From Halocaridina rubra (lineage: Eukaryota > Arthropoda > Malacostraca > Decapoda > Atyidae), in contig JAXCGZ010009488.1 of NCBI GenBank assembly GCA_037179515.1, forward strand, positions 97,001-161,000: a DNA stretch of 64,000 nt, written 5' to 3'. Shown in pieces: positions 1 through 11,700 of the stretch. How positions within the stretch are numbered: the first letter of the stretch is position 1; every line of letters starts with the position of its first letter. The position numbers were made by a program, and so were the translations under genes. The notes beneath the pieces were generated by a model, which ran no database searches, was not told the DNA's origin, and saw only the letters and a list, made by a program, of their open reading frames with translations.

Positions 1-1709
1 AACAATTCCAGCCCACTTATCCATCATTCTTTACTCCTCTGTAACCCTGGGCCCCCCCTTATCCTTTTTTTGCGCAGAGTTCATAAGGTTCTTTGCTCGC
101 TAAAGACGAAAAAGACATATGGTCCTGATGGTATCCCTGCAAGGGTCCTTAAGGAATTTGCAAATGAACTGGCTCCCATGCTTTGCCATCTGTTTTGCCT
201 CATACTGTTAACCCTTATCTATCCTTCATCTTGGAACCTAAGAAGGGTGACCGCTCTATTCCTTCAAAGTACCGACCTATCGCTAAAGTTTTTGAAACTT
301 TGCCTAATTCTCACTTCTTGAAACATCTTGAATGTAACTTGCTTCTCCGATCACCAGTACGGCTTCCGCAAGGCAAGATCATCTGGCGACCTCCTGTCCT
401 ATCTTACTCATATGTGGTCATCTTCTCTCAGCAACTATGGTGAGTCCATTGTCGTTGCCTTTGATATCTCTAAGGCTTTTGACAGAGTCTGGCACAAGGC
501 TTTGTTGGCCAAACTCCTTGCTTATGGCTTTATCCCTTCTCACTGCTCTCTAATTTCCAGTTTTCTTTCTGACCCTTTGATATCTGTGGTTGTTGACAGT
601 GCAACATCTAGCCCAGTCCCTGTTACCAGTGGTGTTCCACAGGACTCTGTTCTTTCACCTACTCAGTTCCCTCTCTTCATCAAGGATCTTCTTCAGTCCC
701 CATCCTCCTCTCTTCTTTACGCCTCTTCCCATGATGTTACCCTGCCTTTTTATTACAACCTTCATCTGCTACTCATAATCAGTCTCGTATTACTCTTCCT
801 TCTACTCTCATCTCCGAATTGCAGAGGTTATCTGAGTGGGGAACCAAAATTTTGTTAATTTTAATGCCTCCAAGACAAAGTTTCTGGCTGTCTCTTTATT
901 TTCCTCTCCTCCTGATACCCCTATTGTCATCAAAACTAGCGAAATTCATCCTTTTAATTCTATCAATGTATTAGGAATCCATATAGCCTCTAATTTGTCT
1001 TGGAGTAATCACATAATCCAAATTTCTAATTCTGTATCCAAAACACTTGGGAGTTCTATTTTGTTTCTGTCATCACTTTTCCTCTTTGCAGTTATTTAGT
1101 CTGTAAAGGTCTTATCCGTCCCTACTTAGAATACTGCTCACGCATCTGGGGTGCATCTTCATATACTTACCTTCTTGCTAGGATTAAATCTAAGGCAGTC
1201 ACTCTTTAATGACCCTTCTCTTACTTCTAATCTGGATTATCTTTCTCTTCGCCGTATATCATCCCTATGTCTTTTCTATCACTGCTCTGATGAATTGGCG
1301 AGTTGCATCCCTCCCCCACTGCTGAGGCCACATAACACTCGCCAAGCTGCCTCATCTCACAGATACTGTGTTGAGAATTGTAGCAGGCGGATTGGTTGGT
1401 GCAGTGACTGCCTCTTCCCTTCCACCTCCAGACTCTGGAACGCTCTTCCCCCTTTTGTCTTTCCTAATTCTTATAACCTATCTTCCTTCAAATAACGGAT
1501 CTTTTGCCTAATTCTTTCATATCTCTAGGTCTTCAGTACTACGACTATTCTTTCAGCCTGTCCTCTTCCTATTGTGTATCATTACCTCATCTGTGCCTTT
1601 TCCTTAACGTTTTACCTTTTCTTTGTCTTAATGGTTTCTCCGTGCCCTGGCCTTTATTGATGAGGGCAGTTTTCATGCCTGACCCGGTGTCACATAAAAA
1701 AAAAAAAAT
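1..1709 (+). mobile_element. Non-LTR retrotransposon 'family J', degenerate RT and 3' end
   Basis: This is the 3' part of a Jockey/CR1-group LINE; its 5' part lies before the window. The frames at 70-321, 328-858, 836-1099 and 1151-1495 read together as a reverse transcriptase: a GPDGIPARVLK block, an AFDISKAFDRVWHKALLAKL block and a TSGVPQDSVLSP block (family consensus has G for D). The Y-A-D-D box is destroyed (YASSHD). After it comes the usual C-terminal region with GLIRPYLEYCS and TSRLWNALP. Several frameshifts and stops make it dead. The 3' UTR carries the family tail 'gatgagggcagttt...cccggtgtcacat' followed by A-rich DNA to 1709. Other pieces of the same family lie at 9128, 12775, 24930/29751 and 48840. 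The exact clade is not certain. Confidence 0.85.
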
Positions 1710-1959
1710 AGAAACCAAAATCCACCTATGTACAGGTTATTATTGTATGTATTACTATACTGTACTGTATTATTTCAATATTATAACTATTAGTTTGTGT
1801 TTTATGTAGTCATTTGATGTCTTTAGCCTAAATACTGCACAGTACTGCATATGTATGTACTGTACAGCATTTTTTTTTTCCTAAACACAACTAACGAACA
1901 ATTCTACTTGCAAGCTGTCTTCTGAAAGCTACCTCGTTTGTAAGTTGGGGAGTGTCTGT
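1710..1959 (+). mobile_element. Pogo/Tigger-type MITE, 5'-truncated copy
   Basis: The sequence matches the right-hand part of the MITEs at 6704-7599 and 49834-50151: 'ttttatgtagt', 'actgcatatgtatgtactgtacag', a T-run, then 'aagttggggagtgtctg' followed by TA. The left end is missing; it abuts the A-tail of the family-J LINE at 1709, so the LINE may have inserted into the MITE. Confidence 0.6.
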
Positions 1960-2470
1960 ATATTCATGAGTGTGACACCTGGACAGGCATAGAATATTGC
2001 TCTCACTGGTGCAGAACACCAAGGAATAAATTATTAGAAAGGAAGCAAAGTGAAACAGAGATGCAGGGTGTTGTGACTTGTTGGATGTGAAGGGATAGTA
2101 AAAGATGTATAATAAATACACAAGAGTAGTCAGTGTAGATATTATGCATAGGAAAAGAAACATAACTGAAGAAGGACTTAACATTCGAGCTCTCCTGGCC
2201 AGTCCTATTCAAATTCAATATCTTCAGTTGTAGTAAGTCAGCTGGTGGCTGATGGCATGGGTATTGCCTTCTGTTACTAGAGGGTGGTCCTTAATTTTTG
2301 GGCTACTGGAATTTAGTACTGCCTAATGAATCATTAGGTTGAGTAGTATGTAACTGAAGAGTAGGTTGAATTAAAGAGATGGGTGACCAGCATAATTTAC
2401 TTTAAAATTCACCATTGCCTTAATGGGAAATTAGTAAGATTGTGAATGACCTTGTACTGTCACCTTCCTT
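1960..2470. other. Unassigned AT-rich DNA
   Basis: No coding pattern, RNA gene or recognised repeat was found. The short open frames on the - strand have no recognisable domain and look fortuitous. Confidence 0.5.
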
Positions 2471-2745
2471 ATCAATCACACTCAGGATCGAAGTATCAAG
2501 ACTTGGCCCAGGAATCATTTTAATTCTTATCTCTACAAACCTAAAAATACCCCTCAGGCAGCATCCTGACTTTCTGTATATAAACATGATCTTATCTATA
2601 TAACTCTCCAGAGTGAGCTATGTAGCCCACATCAATGGTATACTGTATAAATTGACCATTTTGATCAGTAAAATAAGTCTCCTTCAAGTCTTCACGATGT
2701 AGCTGCTGTTATTTTACTTCCAGCCTTGTCGCCGCGTCGCACAAC
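2471..2745 (+). repeat. Dispersed repeat, copy 1 of 2
   Basis: About 275 bp that aligns with 21013-21275 in the same orientation. Shared anchors are 'atcaatcaca', 'acccctca', 'gcatcctgac', 'accattttgat' and 'cagccttgtcgcc'. The two copies are clearly diverged. The second copy lies directly against the 3' side of an RNase H-bearing LINE on the - strand, so the repeat may be the 3' UTR of such a LINE. No coding capacity is seen. Confidence 0.6.
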
Positions 2746-3480
2746 CTACTAATAACAGTTTACATTTTGGATGTTTTATATGCAATTATGTCACCCTTAG
2801 GTTAATTTGAATATAATATAACAAGGAGTGGCTATCTCCATTAAAGTCATTCAGAGTGTCTTCCAAAATCTATATGACCCGAGTCCACTCACTACGCAGT
2901 CTGAAAGAAGTATTTATTGTACTTGAGCATAGTCCCATATTCACCCATCTTAGAGATCTCTGCTCCAGCTTTATCGTAAGGATTTATAGATTTAGTACAT
3001 TATCAGTGTACTGTGCAACCCCTAATCAAATGAATTATTATGGATACCACTACTCATTTTATCTCTGAGAAGTTCTTGCAAAGAAATGCTGTATGTATTA
3101 CCTTAGGTAGTAATTATTGAATCACTGATAATATTACCTTTTGCAGTGTATTCATGCATTTAGAAAATATTTGATGACATCGTTTAACTTTGAAGCTTAA
3201 GTTTAATGCACTATTTTTCCCATGTCCACATCTACATGGAATAGACTGGAGGATTTGTTTCACATCTCTTACTATCCCTTCACATCCCCATCTCTATTGC
3301 TCATTCTTTTATTTAATATTTTCTTGATGCCCAGGCCCAAAATGCATCAGCCCCCCGTTGCGATACTACAGCTGAAGGTTTTTTGAACTTAAATAGGTCT
3401 GTCCAGGACAGTTCGTTGTTAAGTCTGCCTTCAGTTACGGTTCTTTTTCTATGCCTACAGCTACACTGAATATTCTTAGT
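2746..3480. other. Unassigned intergenic DNA
   Basis: Nothing recognisable. The frame 2856-3068 has no domain and does not start at a convincing site. Confidence 0.4.
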
Positions 3481-3626
3481 TATTCATCACAGCCCGATGA
3501 GGGCTGTTTTATTTTATAATTTTTTTTGGCCCGTCCTGGTGTCACAATCATTAAAAAAAAAAAAATAATGAGGGCAATTTTCTCTGCCTGTTCCAGTGTC
3601 TCACAATCATGAAAAAAAAAGAAAAA
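3481..3626 (+). repeat. Two short family-J LINE 3' tails
   Basis: Two successive fragments resemble the family-J 3' terminus: 'cccgatgagggctg...cgtcctggtgtcacaatcatt' plus A-run (about 3490-3566), and 'aatgagggcaattttc...ccagtgtctcacaatcatg' plus A-rich tail (about 3567-3626). They may be two 3'-end insertions or a tail duplication. Confidence 0.5.
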
Positions 3627-3740
3627 AGAGAGTCGTTGGTGAACTTTTATCACTGCCATTATATTCTGAAATGTGGTAAATTACAGAGATTTTTATACAG
3701 TATCATTCAATTTTATATTAGATTCAAATTACCGGATGTA

Positions 3741-4067
3741 TAGACACTCTCCAACTTGCGAACAGGTTAGGTTCTAGAAGTCTATTCGTAAGTAGAATTG
3801 TTTGTAAGTTGTTTTTAGGTAAAAAAATGTACTGTACAGTACATACATATATAGTTCAGTACAGTACTGAGGCTAAAGACACTTAGCTGCTACATAAAAC
3901 ATAAAGTATATAGTATTAATGATATTATTACAGTAATAGTAATGTAATAATACAGTACAGTACAGTAATTCTGTACATACATTTTTACATGGGTAGATAA
4001 TGGGTATGTTTTTGCTCATATCTGTGAATGCTTATAACTCTGTTGCTTGTAAGTAAGAGAACTTCTG
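3741..4067 (-). mobile_element. Pogo/Tigger-type MITE, full-length copy in inverted orientation
   Basis: 327 bp with diverged terminal inverted repeats: 'tagacactctccaacttgcg' on the left and 'gtaagagaacttctg' on the right, each flanked by TA, the target duplication of Tc1/pogo-type elements. The interior has the family's palindromic 'gtactgtacagtac' and 'gtacagtacatacatat' tracts. There is no coding capacity. It ends 357 bp before the PET100 start codon. Confidence 0.7.
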
Positions 4068-4302
4068 TAATATATTGTATTACTTTATTTTGTTCAATTT
4101 TAATACCGTATTTATTTGGATCAACTCGTTGGTACTAATGTAAATCACCCTATTAAGTACAGATATTGGATCAGGTAAAGATTGGGGAACCCCAGTGTAT
4201 TTAATAACCCCATAAGGTTAGAGTAGGTTAAGATAATGCCTAAGCTAACCTAACGTAACAAGTTACTATGGTTATGTAATGTACTGGGGGTTGCTGATCT
4301 CT

Positions 4303-4315
4303 ATTTTTATTATTA

Positions 4316-4363
<48 letters not shown>

Positions 4364-4380
4364 TTGTTATTATTATTATA
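4303..4380. repeat. (ATT)n microsatellite
   Basis: About 78 bp of nearly pure ATT/TTA triplets with a few interruptions, 45 bp upstream of the PET100 start codon. In a promoter or 5' UTR position its length could vary between individuals. Confidence 0.95.
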
Positions 4381-4424
4381 AAGTTAATCATTAAGCCGCA
4401 TGGCTTTCTCTACAGCAGCTGAGG

Positions 4425-4580
4425 ATGGGTGGTTGGAAGCTTGAAGTCGGGAAGATGGCCTTGTATATGAGCTTTCCTGTAGCCATCTTTTATTTGTTTA
4501 ATCAGCCTCAATATTTTGAAGATTGGGTTGTCAAGATGAGAAGAGAATTGTATCCCCCTGCTCACAAGATGCACAGAGAA
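4425..4580 (+). CDS. PET100: PET100 exon 1
   Basis: Codes for residues 1-52, with the membrane segment and the FNQPQYFEDW motif. It ends in phase 0 before GTATGG. Confidence 0.85.
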
Positions 4581-4940
4581 GTATGGAGTATGTGTATTAA
4601 CAGAAATATGATAACGAATACAGTACCTAAATATTCCTTTGTTATATGATCTTTCAGCATTGAAAGGGCGTGAAGAATACTTTTACATTTTTGTCATAAA
4701 ACAAATTTTAGAGTAGCTCTTGTGGTGTTTTTCTGATTTATGAAATGCTGTAATACTAGTAATTTATGTGCTTCAGTGTATACTGGTAATTTCTATGGCA
4801 TTATTGAAAGTTAGTAAAAGTTTCTGTTTAACAAATTGCTTTTTTTGCAGGATATTGATAAATGCATTAAAAAACTTCATGAAAAAAAGGAAAAAGAACT
4901 ACTTAAAGCATTAGAAGAAGAAGATGGAAAGGCAGAGTAG
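4425..4940 (+). CDS. PET100: PET100 homologue, cytochrome c oxidase assembly factor
   Basis: Two exons, 4425-4580 and 4851-4940, encode 81 aa (human protein 73 aa). PET100 is a small mitochondrial inner-membrane chaperone needed for assembly of complex IV. The N-terminal MGGWKLEVGKMALYMSFPVA matches the family signature, with a single hydrophobic segment at about residues 10-25, then FNQPQYFEDWVVKMRREL and a PPA block. Exon 2 codes for the lysine/glutamate-rich tail ending EEEDGKAE. The donor is GTATGG and the acceptor TTTTTTGCAG, phase 0. A pyrimidine tract ending CTCTACAG stops at 4415, so a 5' UTR exon may be spliced just before the ATG. No AATAAA follows the stop before the TYSND1 start. 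Confidence 0.88.
4851..4940 (+). CDS. PET100: PET100 exon 2
   Basis: Begins after TTTTTTGCAG and codes for 29 residues of charged helix, then TAG at 4938-4940. It is too short to stand out as an ORF and is recognised from the family's basic/acidic tail and the matching splice phase. Confidence 0.82.
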   Translation, partial: DIDKCIKKLHEKKEKELLKALEEEDGKAE

Positions 4941-5064
4941 TGCTATTTACGTTATCTAGTTTGTTGGACATTGTATATAAACATATTTTTCATAGCAAAC
5001 AGTGTATCAATTTAAGTATATAGAAGTATTTAATGAGTGGTTATCTTTGATAAGAGAAACAGAA

Positions 5065-5788
5065 ATGGGGGGATTAGGCGTAATTGTCGAGTCCTCAATT
5101 TCTTCGGTCGAAGAGAAAGAGAATGACAAACTCAGCTGCTCAGGAATTTACGTCAGTAATGGATGGATACTTACTCATGGTACTATTGTCATAGATGTAT
5201 TAAGAGATGAAAATGCTGGACCTTTACTCAAAGAGTTAAAAACCAAAGGCTATGCTTTTCATGAAGAGCATTCCCCACTCCACCAGCTCATGAAAAACAC
5301 TAGTACAACATTGAACGTTTTGGTGGATGAGAAGAATCATGGCAATATAACGAGCAATATCTCTCAAGATCATAGTTTTTTTGAAAATACTTTTGATCAG
5401 AATAATATAAGAGTATCAAAACCATTCCAGTTAAAGGAATTTTCACACCAAAAGAGAGAGCAAAGCGTGCTGCAGTTACCACCAGTATCATCAAAAACAA
5501 CTGGTTTCTATTGCCATCCTGCCAAGGTATTCATGCTCTTCATCCAACCTGATGTTATGCGTACTGTGTCAGCTATGATGCCTGCATCTGAAGGTTGGAG
5601 GTTATCAGAAGAAAAGGAGGGAGAAACTACAGATAGTGAGCTGGAGGTTCTCACGGTATCAACATTTGCTTTGTTGAAAACTTCCCATCAAAGGAATGAT
5701 ATAAGTCAGTTAAAGAGTACTGATTATATAAAAGAGCTGAATTATCTCCTAAGTAAAATTATACCTTTCACAGGAGATGCCATTAAAG
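5065..5788 (+). CDS. TYSND1: TYSND1 exon 1 (coding part)
   Basis: Codes for the first 241 residues plus one base (phase 1). It contains CSGIYVSNGWILTHG of the N-terminal pseudo-protease domain, a poorly conserved linker, and LTVSTFALLKTS. The donor is AAAG|GTAAGT. The exon may extend upstream to 4996 as 5' UTR, after TTTTTCATAG; an in-frame TAG sits within that acceptor. Confidence 0.85.
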
Positions 5789-8700
5789 GTAAGTTAAATA
5801 ACTAATAAGTGTAAGTATGTACTTTGAATTTTTTCTTTCAACTTCAAAGGCTGAAACATACTGTTACTGGATTTTTCAATTAAAGTACTTGTAATTATTT
5901 TGAAGGTATTGACCTGATTGCTATATGGAAAAAGAACCGGATTTCCTGTACTATTGAATGTTTGGTTGCAATTTATAAGAGATGAAGAGTATTAAATTAT
6001 AATTGCTCCTTGTCAGCAGCTTACCATACTGAATTCTCCAAGGAAAGAGTACTGACAATAAGTTCAGAATCAGTATTCTTTTATTCTTTATTTTGATAGC
6101 TTTTTAAATTTTGTATTTCTCCAGGGGGATATTTTTATTTAGTTTAAGCATAACTATTGTGCTGCTAGTTCACATTACTTGCTAGCACTAAGAAGTATTT
6201 TTTAATAGATTTTGTGTTTGACGCAAAGTTGATTCAGAAATATGTTACTATTTATAACACTGTGATTGATATTAATATTAACTTTGAATAACTTTTTTTT
6301 TAATGAAAGTATACTTTCAAAATAAATAATGCCAAAGCAGTAATCTTTATATCAGAAAATAATGAACCTCCCATTTGACAAAAACCTTGACTTTGTGGGA
6401 GGAAAATACAGAGGAGGGGATTCCCAGTTCTCTCTTTACCCCATTTAGTTGACTTTTACGATACACTGGGGAACATAAAGGAGATGTACTTGCTCCTTCC
6501 CCTGAGGAGGATCAGAATTCTTTTAGTGACCTTAAGAAATATTGAGCACGGAGTGAATAAATATAATATTCTCCTGTCAGTATATCTTTTCTTCAGAGGC
6601 ATTTGAGAATTACAGTTAACATATGTATCCTTAGTCCTTCTGATCATCTAAACTTGTATAATGCTTCAGATAGCATGAATAATAAAATGACATAAACTGT
6701 ATACAGAAGGTCCCCTACTTGTGAACAACCGAGTTACGAACATTCCCAGATACGAACAAATACCTATCCATTATCTACTCACGTATTATGTATGTACTAC
6801 TGTACTGCACTGTATTATTACATAATTTTTACTGTATTAACTTTCATTAATACTGCATACTTTGTTTTATGTAGTAGTTAAGAAGCATCAGAGAGGACTG
6901 TAATTGTTACGCAAGGTTCCAGGACCCATTGCTCCAGATATCCCTGTTAAAGAGAGTGACAGAAAGATTCTTCTTCCAAAGACGAAGACCAGGAAGCTCC
7001 ACTTTCAGGAAGGTTCAAATATCTTTTTCCTGTAAAGTGTCTTCAGCAAAGACTTTTCTGTACATGCTATGCCTTGGTGTTTTCCCGAGGTTTGATAAAA
7101 ATTAAATGTAGTAAAGAAATCTCTGGATATTTCATATGTTGGTGAAGCTTCAGTGTTGCACACCAAGTACAAAACAATCTTAGCTGAAGAAACTTTTCTG
7201 GGAAAGTGGCTTCAGCTGTTATTCCGAAGTAAAAGCACTTCGTTGTTGAAGACATTTCTGGAGAAGAGCTGTTGATTCTTTGTGAGAAGAATCTCTCTAT
7301 CACTCTCTTCGACAGGGATATCTGACAAAATGGTCCTGGAACCTTTTGTAATAATTGCAGTCCTCTGGTGCTTAACCAACATATTTACAGTACTGTACAT
7401 ACAAAATATCAACTTATGAACAAATTAAAACTCATTAATATTGCATACTTTGTTTTATATAGTAGTTAACTGTCTATAGGCTGAGTACTATAGAGTACTG
7501 CTTATGTATGTACTGTACAGTATTTTTTTTTTTTTACCTAAATACAACTTACTAACAGACTTTTGGAACGTAACTCATTCTTAAGTTGGGGAGTGTCTGT
7601 ATATATTTTGTTTCTTACAGGTAGTAATGTTTTTATAGAAAGCACTCCCTTTGGCAGTTTATCACCTCGTGTTTTCTTAAACTCTCTTAGCAAAGGCATC
7701 ATCAGTAATGTTTCTGGTTTCGGAAAAGACATATATCTCACTGATGCTCGATGTATCATGGGTGCAGAAGGTGCTCCAGTTTATCTGAGCACTGATGACA
7801 TGTGAGTGATTCACTGTTTACAGTTGTGTGCATAAGAAAAGATACTTCACTTTTGTGTCAATTTTCTTCCATATACTATTTTCATTTGTGTATGATCCCC
7901 ATCCGTTACCAAGTGAAAAGTAGCTGCCAAATCCAATTCCATTCATCCAGATTCCTTGAGTTAATGTACTATGATTATTTCACTGAATAATTTAATGAGA
8001 ACAGTTGTTGAACACTGAAGGTGACAAAAGGAATTAGGTTTTTTGCTTTTTGACAATGAAAACCCACAGAATACAAGTGGGCTGGAAGAAATTGTCTGGG
8101 GTGCTGTGCGACAGGAGAATAGGGATTAAGTTGAGGGGTAAAGTGCATAAGACAGTTGTGAGACCTGCGATGATGTATGGAGCAGAGACATGGGCAATAA
8201 AGAAGACACAAGAGAAGAAACTGGATGTGGCAGAGATGAGAATGTTGAGATGGATGTTTGGTGTGACAAGAAGCGATAAGATCAGAAACGAGGTAATTAG
8301 AGGTACCTCAAAAGTTAGAGAAATATCAGATAAGATACAAGAAAGTAGACTAAGATGGTATGGTCATGTCGTTAGGAGGGATGAACAGTATGTTGGGAGG
8401 AGGGTGATGGAAATGGATATACAGGGTAGGAGAAGGAGAGGGAGACCAAAGCGTAGGTGCTTGGATTGCATCAGTGACGACCTGAGGTCTGAAGGTTTGT
8501 TGGGTAATGAGGTATGGGACTGAAACAAATGGAGAAAACTGCCCAGAAACATCGACCCCACATAAAAGTGGGGAAAGATGTAGACGAAGAAGAAGCTTTT
8601 TGACAATGAAAACTATTCTACAGCTAAATGGCATCTACAGATTTTCACTTTTTCTTGCTAAATTATAGTACTATGTGTTATTGCTGATCTGGAATTTCAC

Positions 8701-11700
8701 TTTCAGATTAAAGTCTTCTGGGCAATGCTTCATGCACTATAAAGATATCTGTATTTATAGTAAAGAACAAGTTGTAAAAAAGAACAAAATAGTAAATTTT
8801 GAAACAGGAAAATAAAACATACTAAATGCAAAGGTACTAAGAGGGCTCATTAACTACTATAACAGTTTTGGCAGTTCATGCTGTAATTGGGATCAGATAA
8901 ATGGAATCACAGTAGAAATAGGATATTTTTAAATTTGACAAGCTTTGCAGGAAATGATCAGGAAGACGTTTGAACTGTTAAGATAAAGTTTTGAATGAAG
9001 AATTCTTGTCAAATAGATAATTTGTATAAATTAAGTACAATTAGCATTTTACTGGAGGACTGATAGTCCTACACAATTAAATTTGAATTAAAGTGATAAG
9101 GTATTGAGTAAAGGAGAAATGCAGACCTTTCTAGCTCGAGGATTGGTCAGTGCAATGACTGCGTCTTTCCTTCTGCCACCGTACTCTGGAATTCTCTCCT
9201 TGCTTCTGTTTTACTTAACTCTCATGACCTTCCTTCAAATAGCCGATCTATCGACATCACAGGGCCTAAGGCTGCCATACATTAGGTCTTCATTACTTTA
9301 CTGTTCTTTCAGCTTCTCCTTTTCTTATTATCATTCCCTCATTTTTGCCTTGTCCTTAAGCTGCTACTTTTTCTTCATTTCACTGTTTTCTTTGGTTCCC
9401 AAGGCTGATGAGGGCAATATTCTTTGCCCATCCTAGTGTCGCACTCGGTTAAAAAAAATAACATCCTTTTGTTAGAAAATAGAATATCATCTTTTAGATA
9501 TTAGAGAAAAATGTTATATAATTATTGGTGTTGGCAAGGAAGAAAGAGAAAAGATGATGGTTTTAATTAACTGAAGTGATTTAGGAAAGAACTTGCAAAA
9601 TTGTAAATTAAATATTAATGGGTGGGGAGAATGACAGAGGAAGAGATTTGCAGTACATGAGACTGATTCTCTGTTAATGTATTCTGGAATGAACTCCTAA
9701 AGAGAAAGCCTCGTAAGAGACATTTATTACATTCATTGAATATAGAAATGCTTGAATATCAATCTTTATGGTTTGGAAGGAATATGAAGTAGTATGGTAA
9801 TTCTAGTCCTTGCTAATGGAACCGAACTGATTACACACTTGCATATAATGAGCATTGCTGAATGCTACAAGTGGAATAGCTCTAGTGACAGGTACAACTT
9901 CTACCTGTGTATTTCTTATATGTTCGTAGAGAAAAAAAGTATTGGATAGAGGTGGGTTGGCTAGCAGTTCCTCAATCCATGAATTTGTTTGCATGCTACA
10001 AAACAGTTGACGGAAGAGGCTGGAATGAGGAGTTATGTTGAAGCAATGCTATCCTCAATACTTTTCCTATATCGTCAGTATGATTTGGCAACACATTTGA
10101 AATTAATATATGGCCCCATCCTGTTATGAAGAGACTTGGATATTGGAGTCTAAATTCTTTTGTTATAATAATGCAGGTAATATAGGAAATGTAGGAATCA
10201 AAGTTATTTTGATAAAAGTTATAACAGAGCAATGAATAGAGAAAGTAGGAGTCCAATTTAATTTCGTAAGAATTATAGCATTGCATTGAATACAGGAAAT
10301 GTAGGAGTCTTAAGTTCAGTTGGTAAGAGTTATAGCAATCTAATTAAGAGAGGAAATATATATTACAGACTGCTTAGAAGAGGGTTAGATAGGATTTGAG
10401 TTAAGATACATGAGAATACTGTATTATGTGATCAGATGGTTAACATGATGTACTCTTGTCTATCTTAAGCTCAAGAAAACATAAATTGGTTTATTTTTCA
10501 GGATTAAACTTTGTGGTATTGTTATCTCCCCATTTTGCTGGAAACAAGGAGAATGGTTAGGACTCTCTCTTCTAGCTGCAATCAGACCTTTACTAAAGTC
10601 TTTAATACTGTCAGTAAGAAATAACAGCGTCATAGAGAGTAATGAAATGAGAGCCTTAACTACAGATATTGAGTTCTTGGAAAAACCAGTATTTACATCA
10701 AGAAATATCAGTAAGAATGCACATCGTGAAGGATTTGGGAGTGCTTATGGTGACATTAGATTTGAAGGTATAATACTGTATATTACTTAATTTTTACATA
10801 ACTTTTTATATCATTTAACTTCTGCATTTAGCATGATTTGACTATATCTGTTTCTATGCAGTAGTATGTGAAAATTCAGTTAGATAATCTGATTAAGAAA
10901 ATATGGAACCATACTTCATTCCCCGTAATACTTGAGATTTAAGTCTGATAGATTAATACTCTCCCTTAACAGGTATAGCTGAAATGTTGAACAAAGTGGT
11001 TGTTGGCATAAGTTGCGGTAGTGGATGGGGAAGTGGCATAGTTATCAATTCTTCTCCCGGAATTATTCTGACATGTGCTCATGTGATACAACCCTCAGTA
11101 AATGGAGTAAGTGTCCATATAATAATAGTCCAACATCTTTGTTTTCTATTGTATATATTGTTAAAAGTAAATATTATGTAGAAATTCAGCAAAATTTTCG
11201 CAAGTGAGCAACCATCATTCCACTGATGCAGTTTGTCCCTTCCTTCTACAGTAAATATATTCATTATAACTGTTGAGGATCCCAGCATAAGTAAGAAAGG
11301 TAATGAGATTTATCATATTAGTTATCTTCAATAATTTGGTATTATAACTACTTCAAGTAGATATTTCTTGTATATTGTAAACTAAAAATGATCAGGGAAC
11401 CGGGTCTTACTACTTTCATCCTTCCTAAATATCTGTTCTTGTTATAAAACAACTGACAGAAGAGGTGAGTTTGAGCTTAGTATAATTACACTTTGTTGGC
11501 ATAGTTCTTTAGTTAAAAATTAATCCTTCCTACTAGGTTTTGCAAAATAAGGTTTCATGTATGAAATTGGAACAAAAAATAAAAAGAGGGAAAGAAAATG
11601 TGTTTGTTATAAGCTTGCTTCAGCTACATTGTTTGTCGATTTACTATTCTCTTTTCTTTGTCGATTTACTATTATCTTTTCTCAATCATGCTGATTTAAG

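Noticed and set aside
5002..5064. Extending TYSND1 upstream to GTG at 5002
   Set aside because: GTG is not a normal eukaryotic start; the first in-frame ATG with a good context is at 5065. The upstream part is probably 5' UTR.
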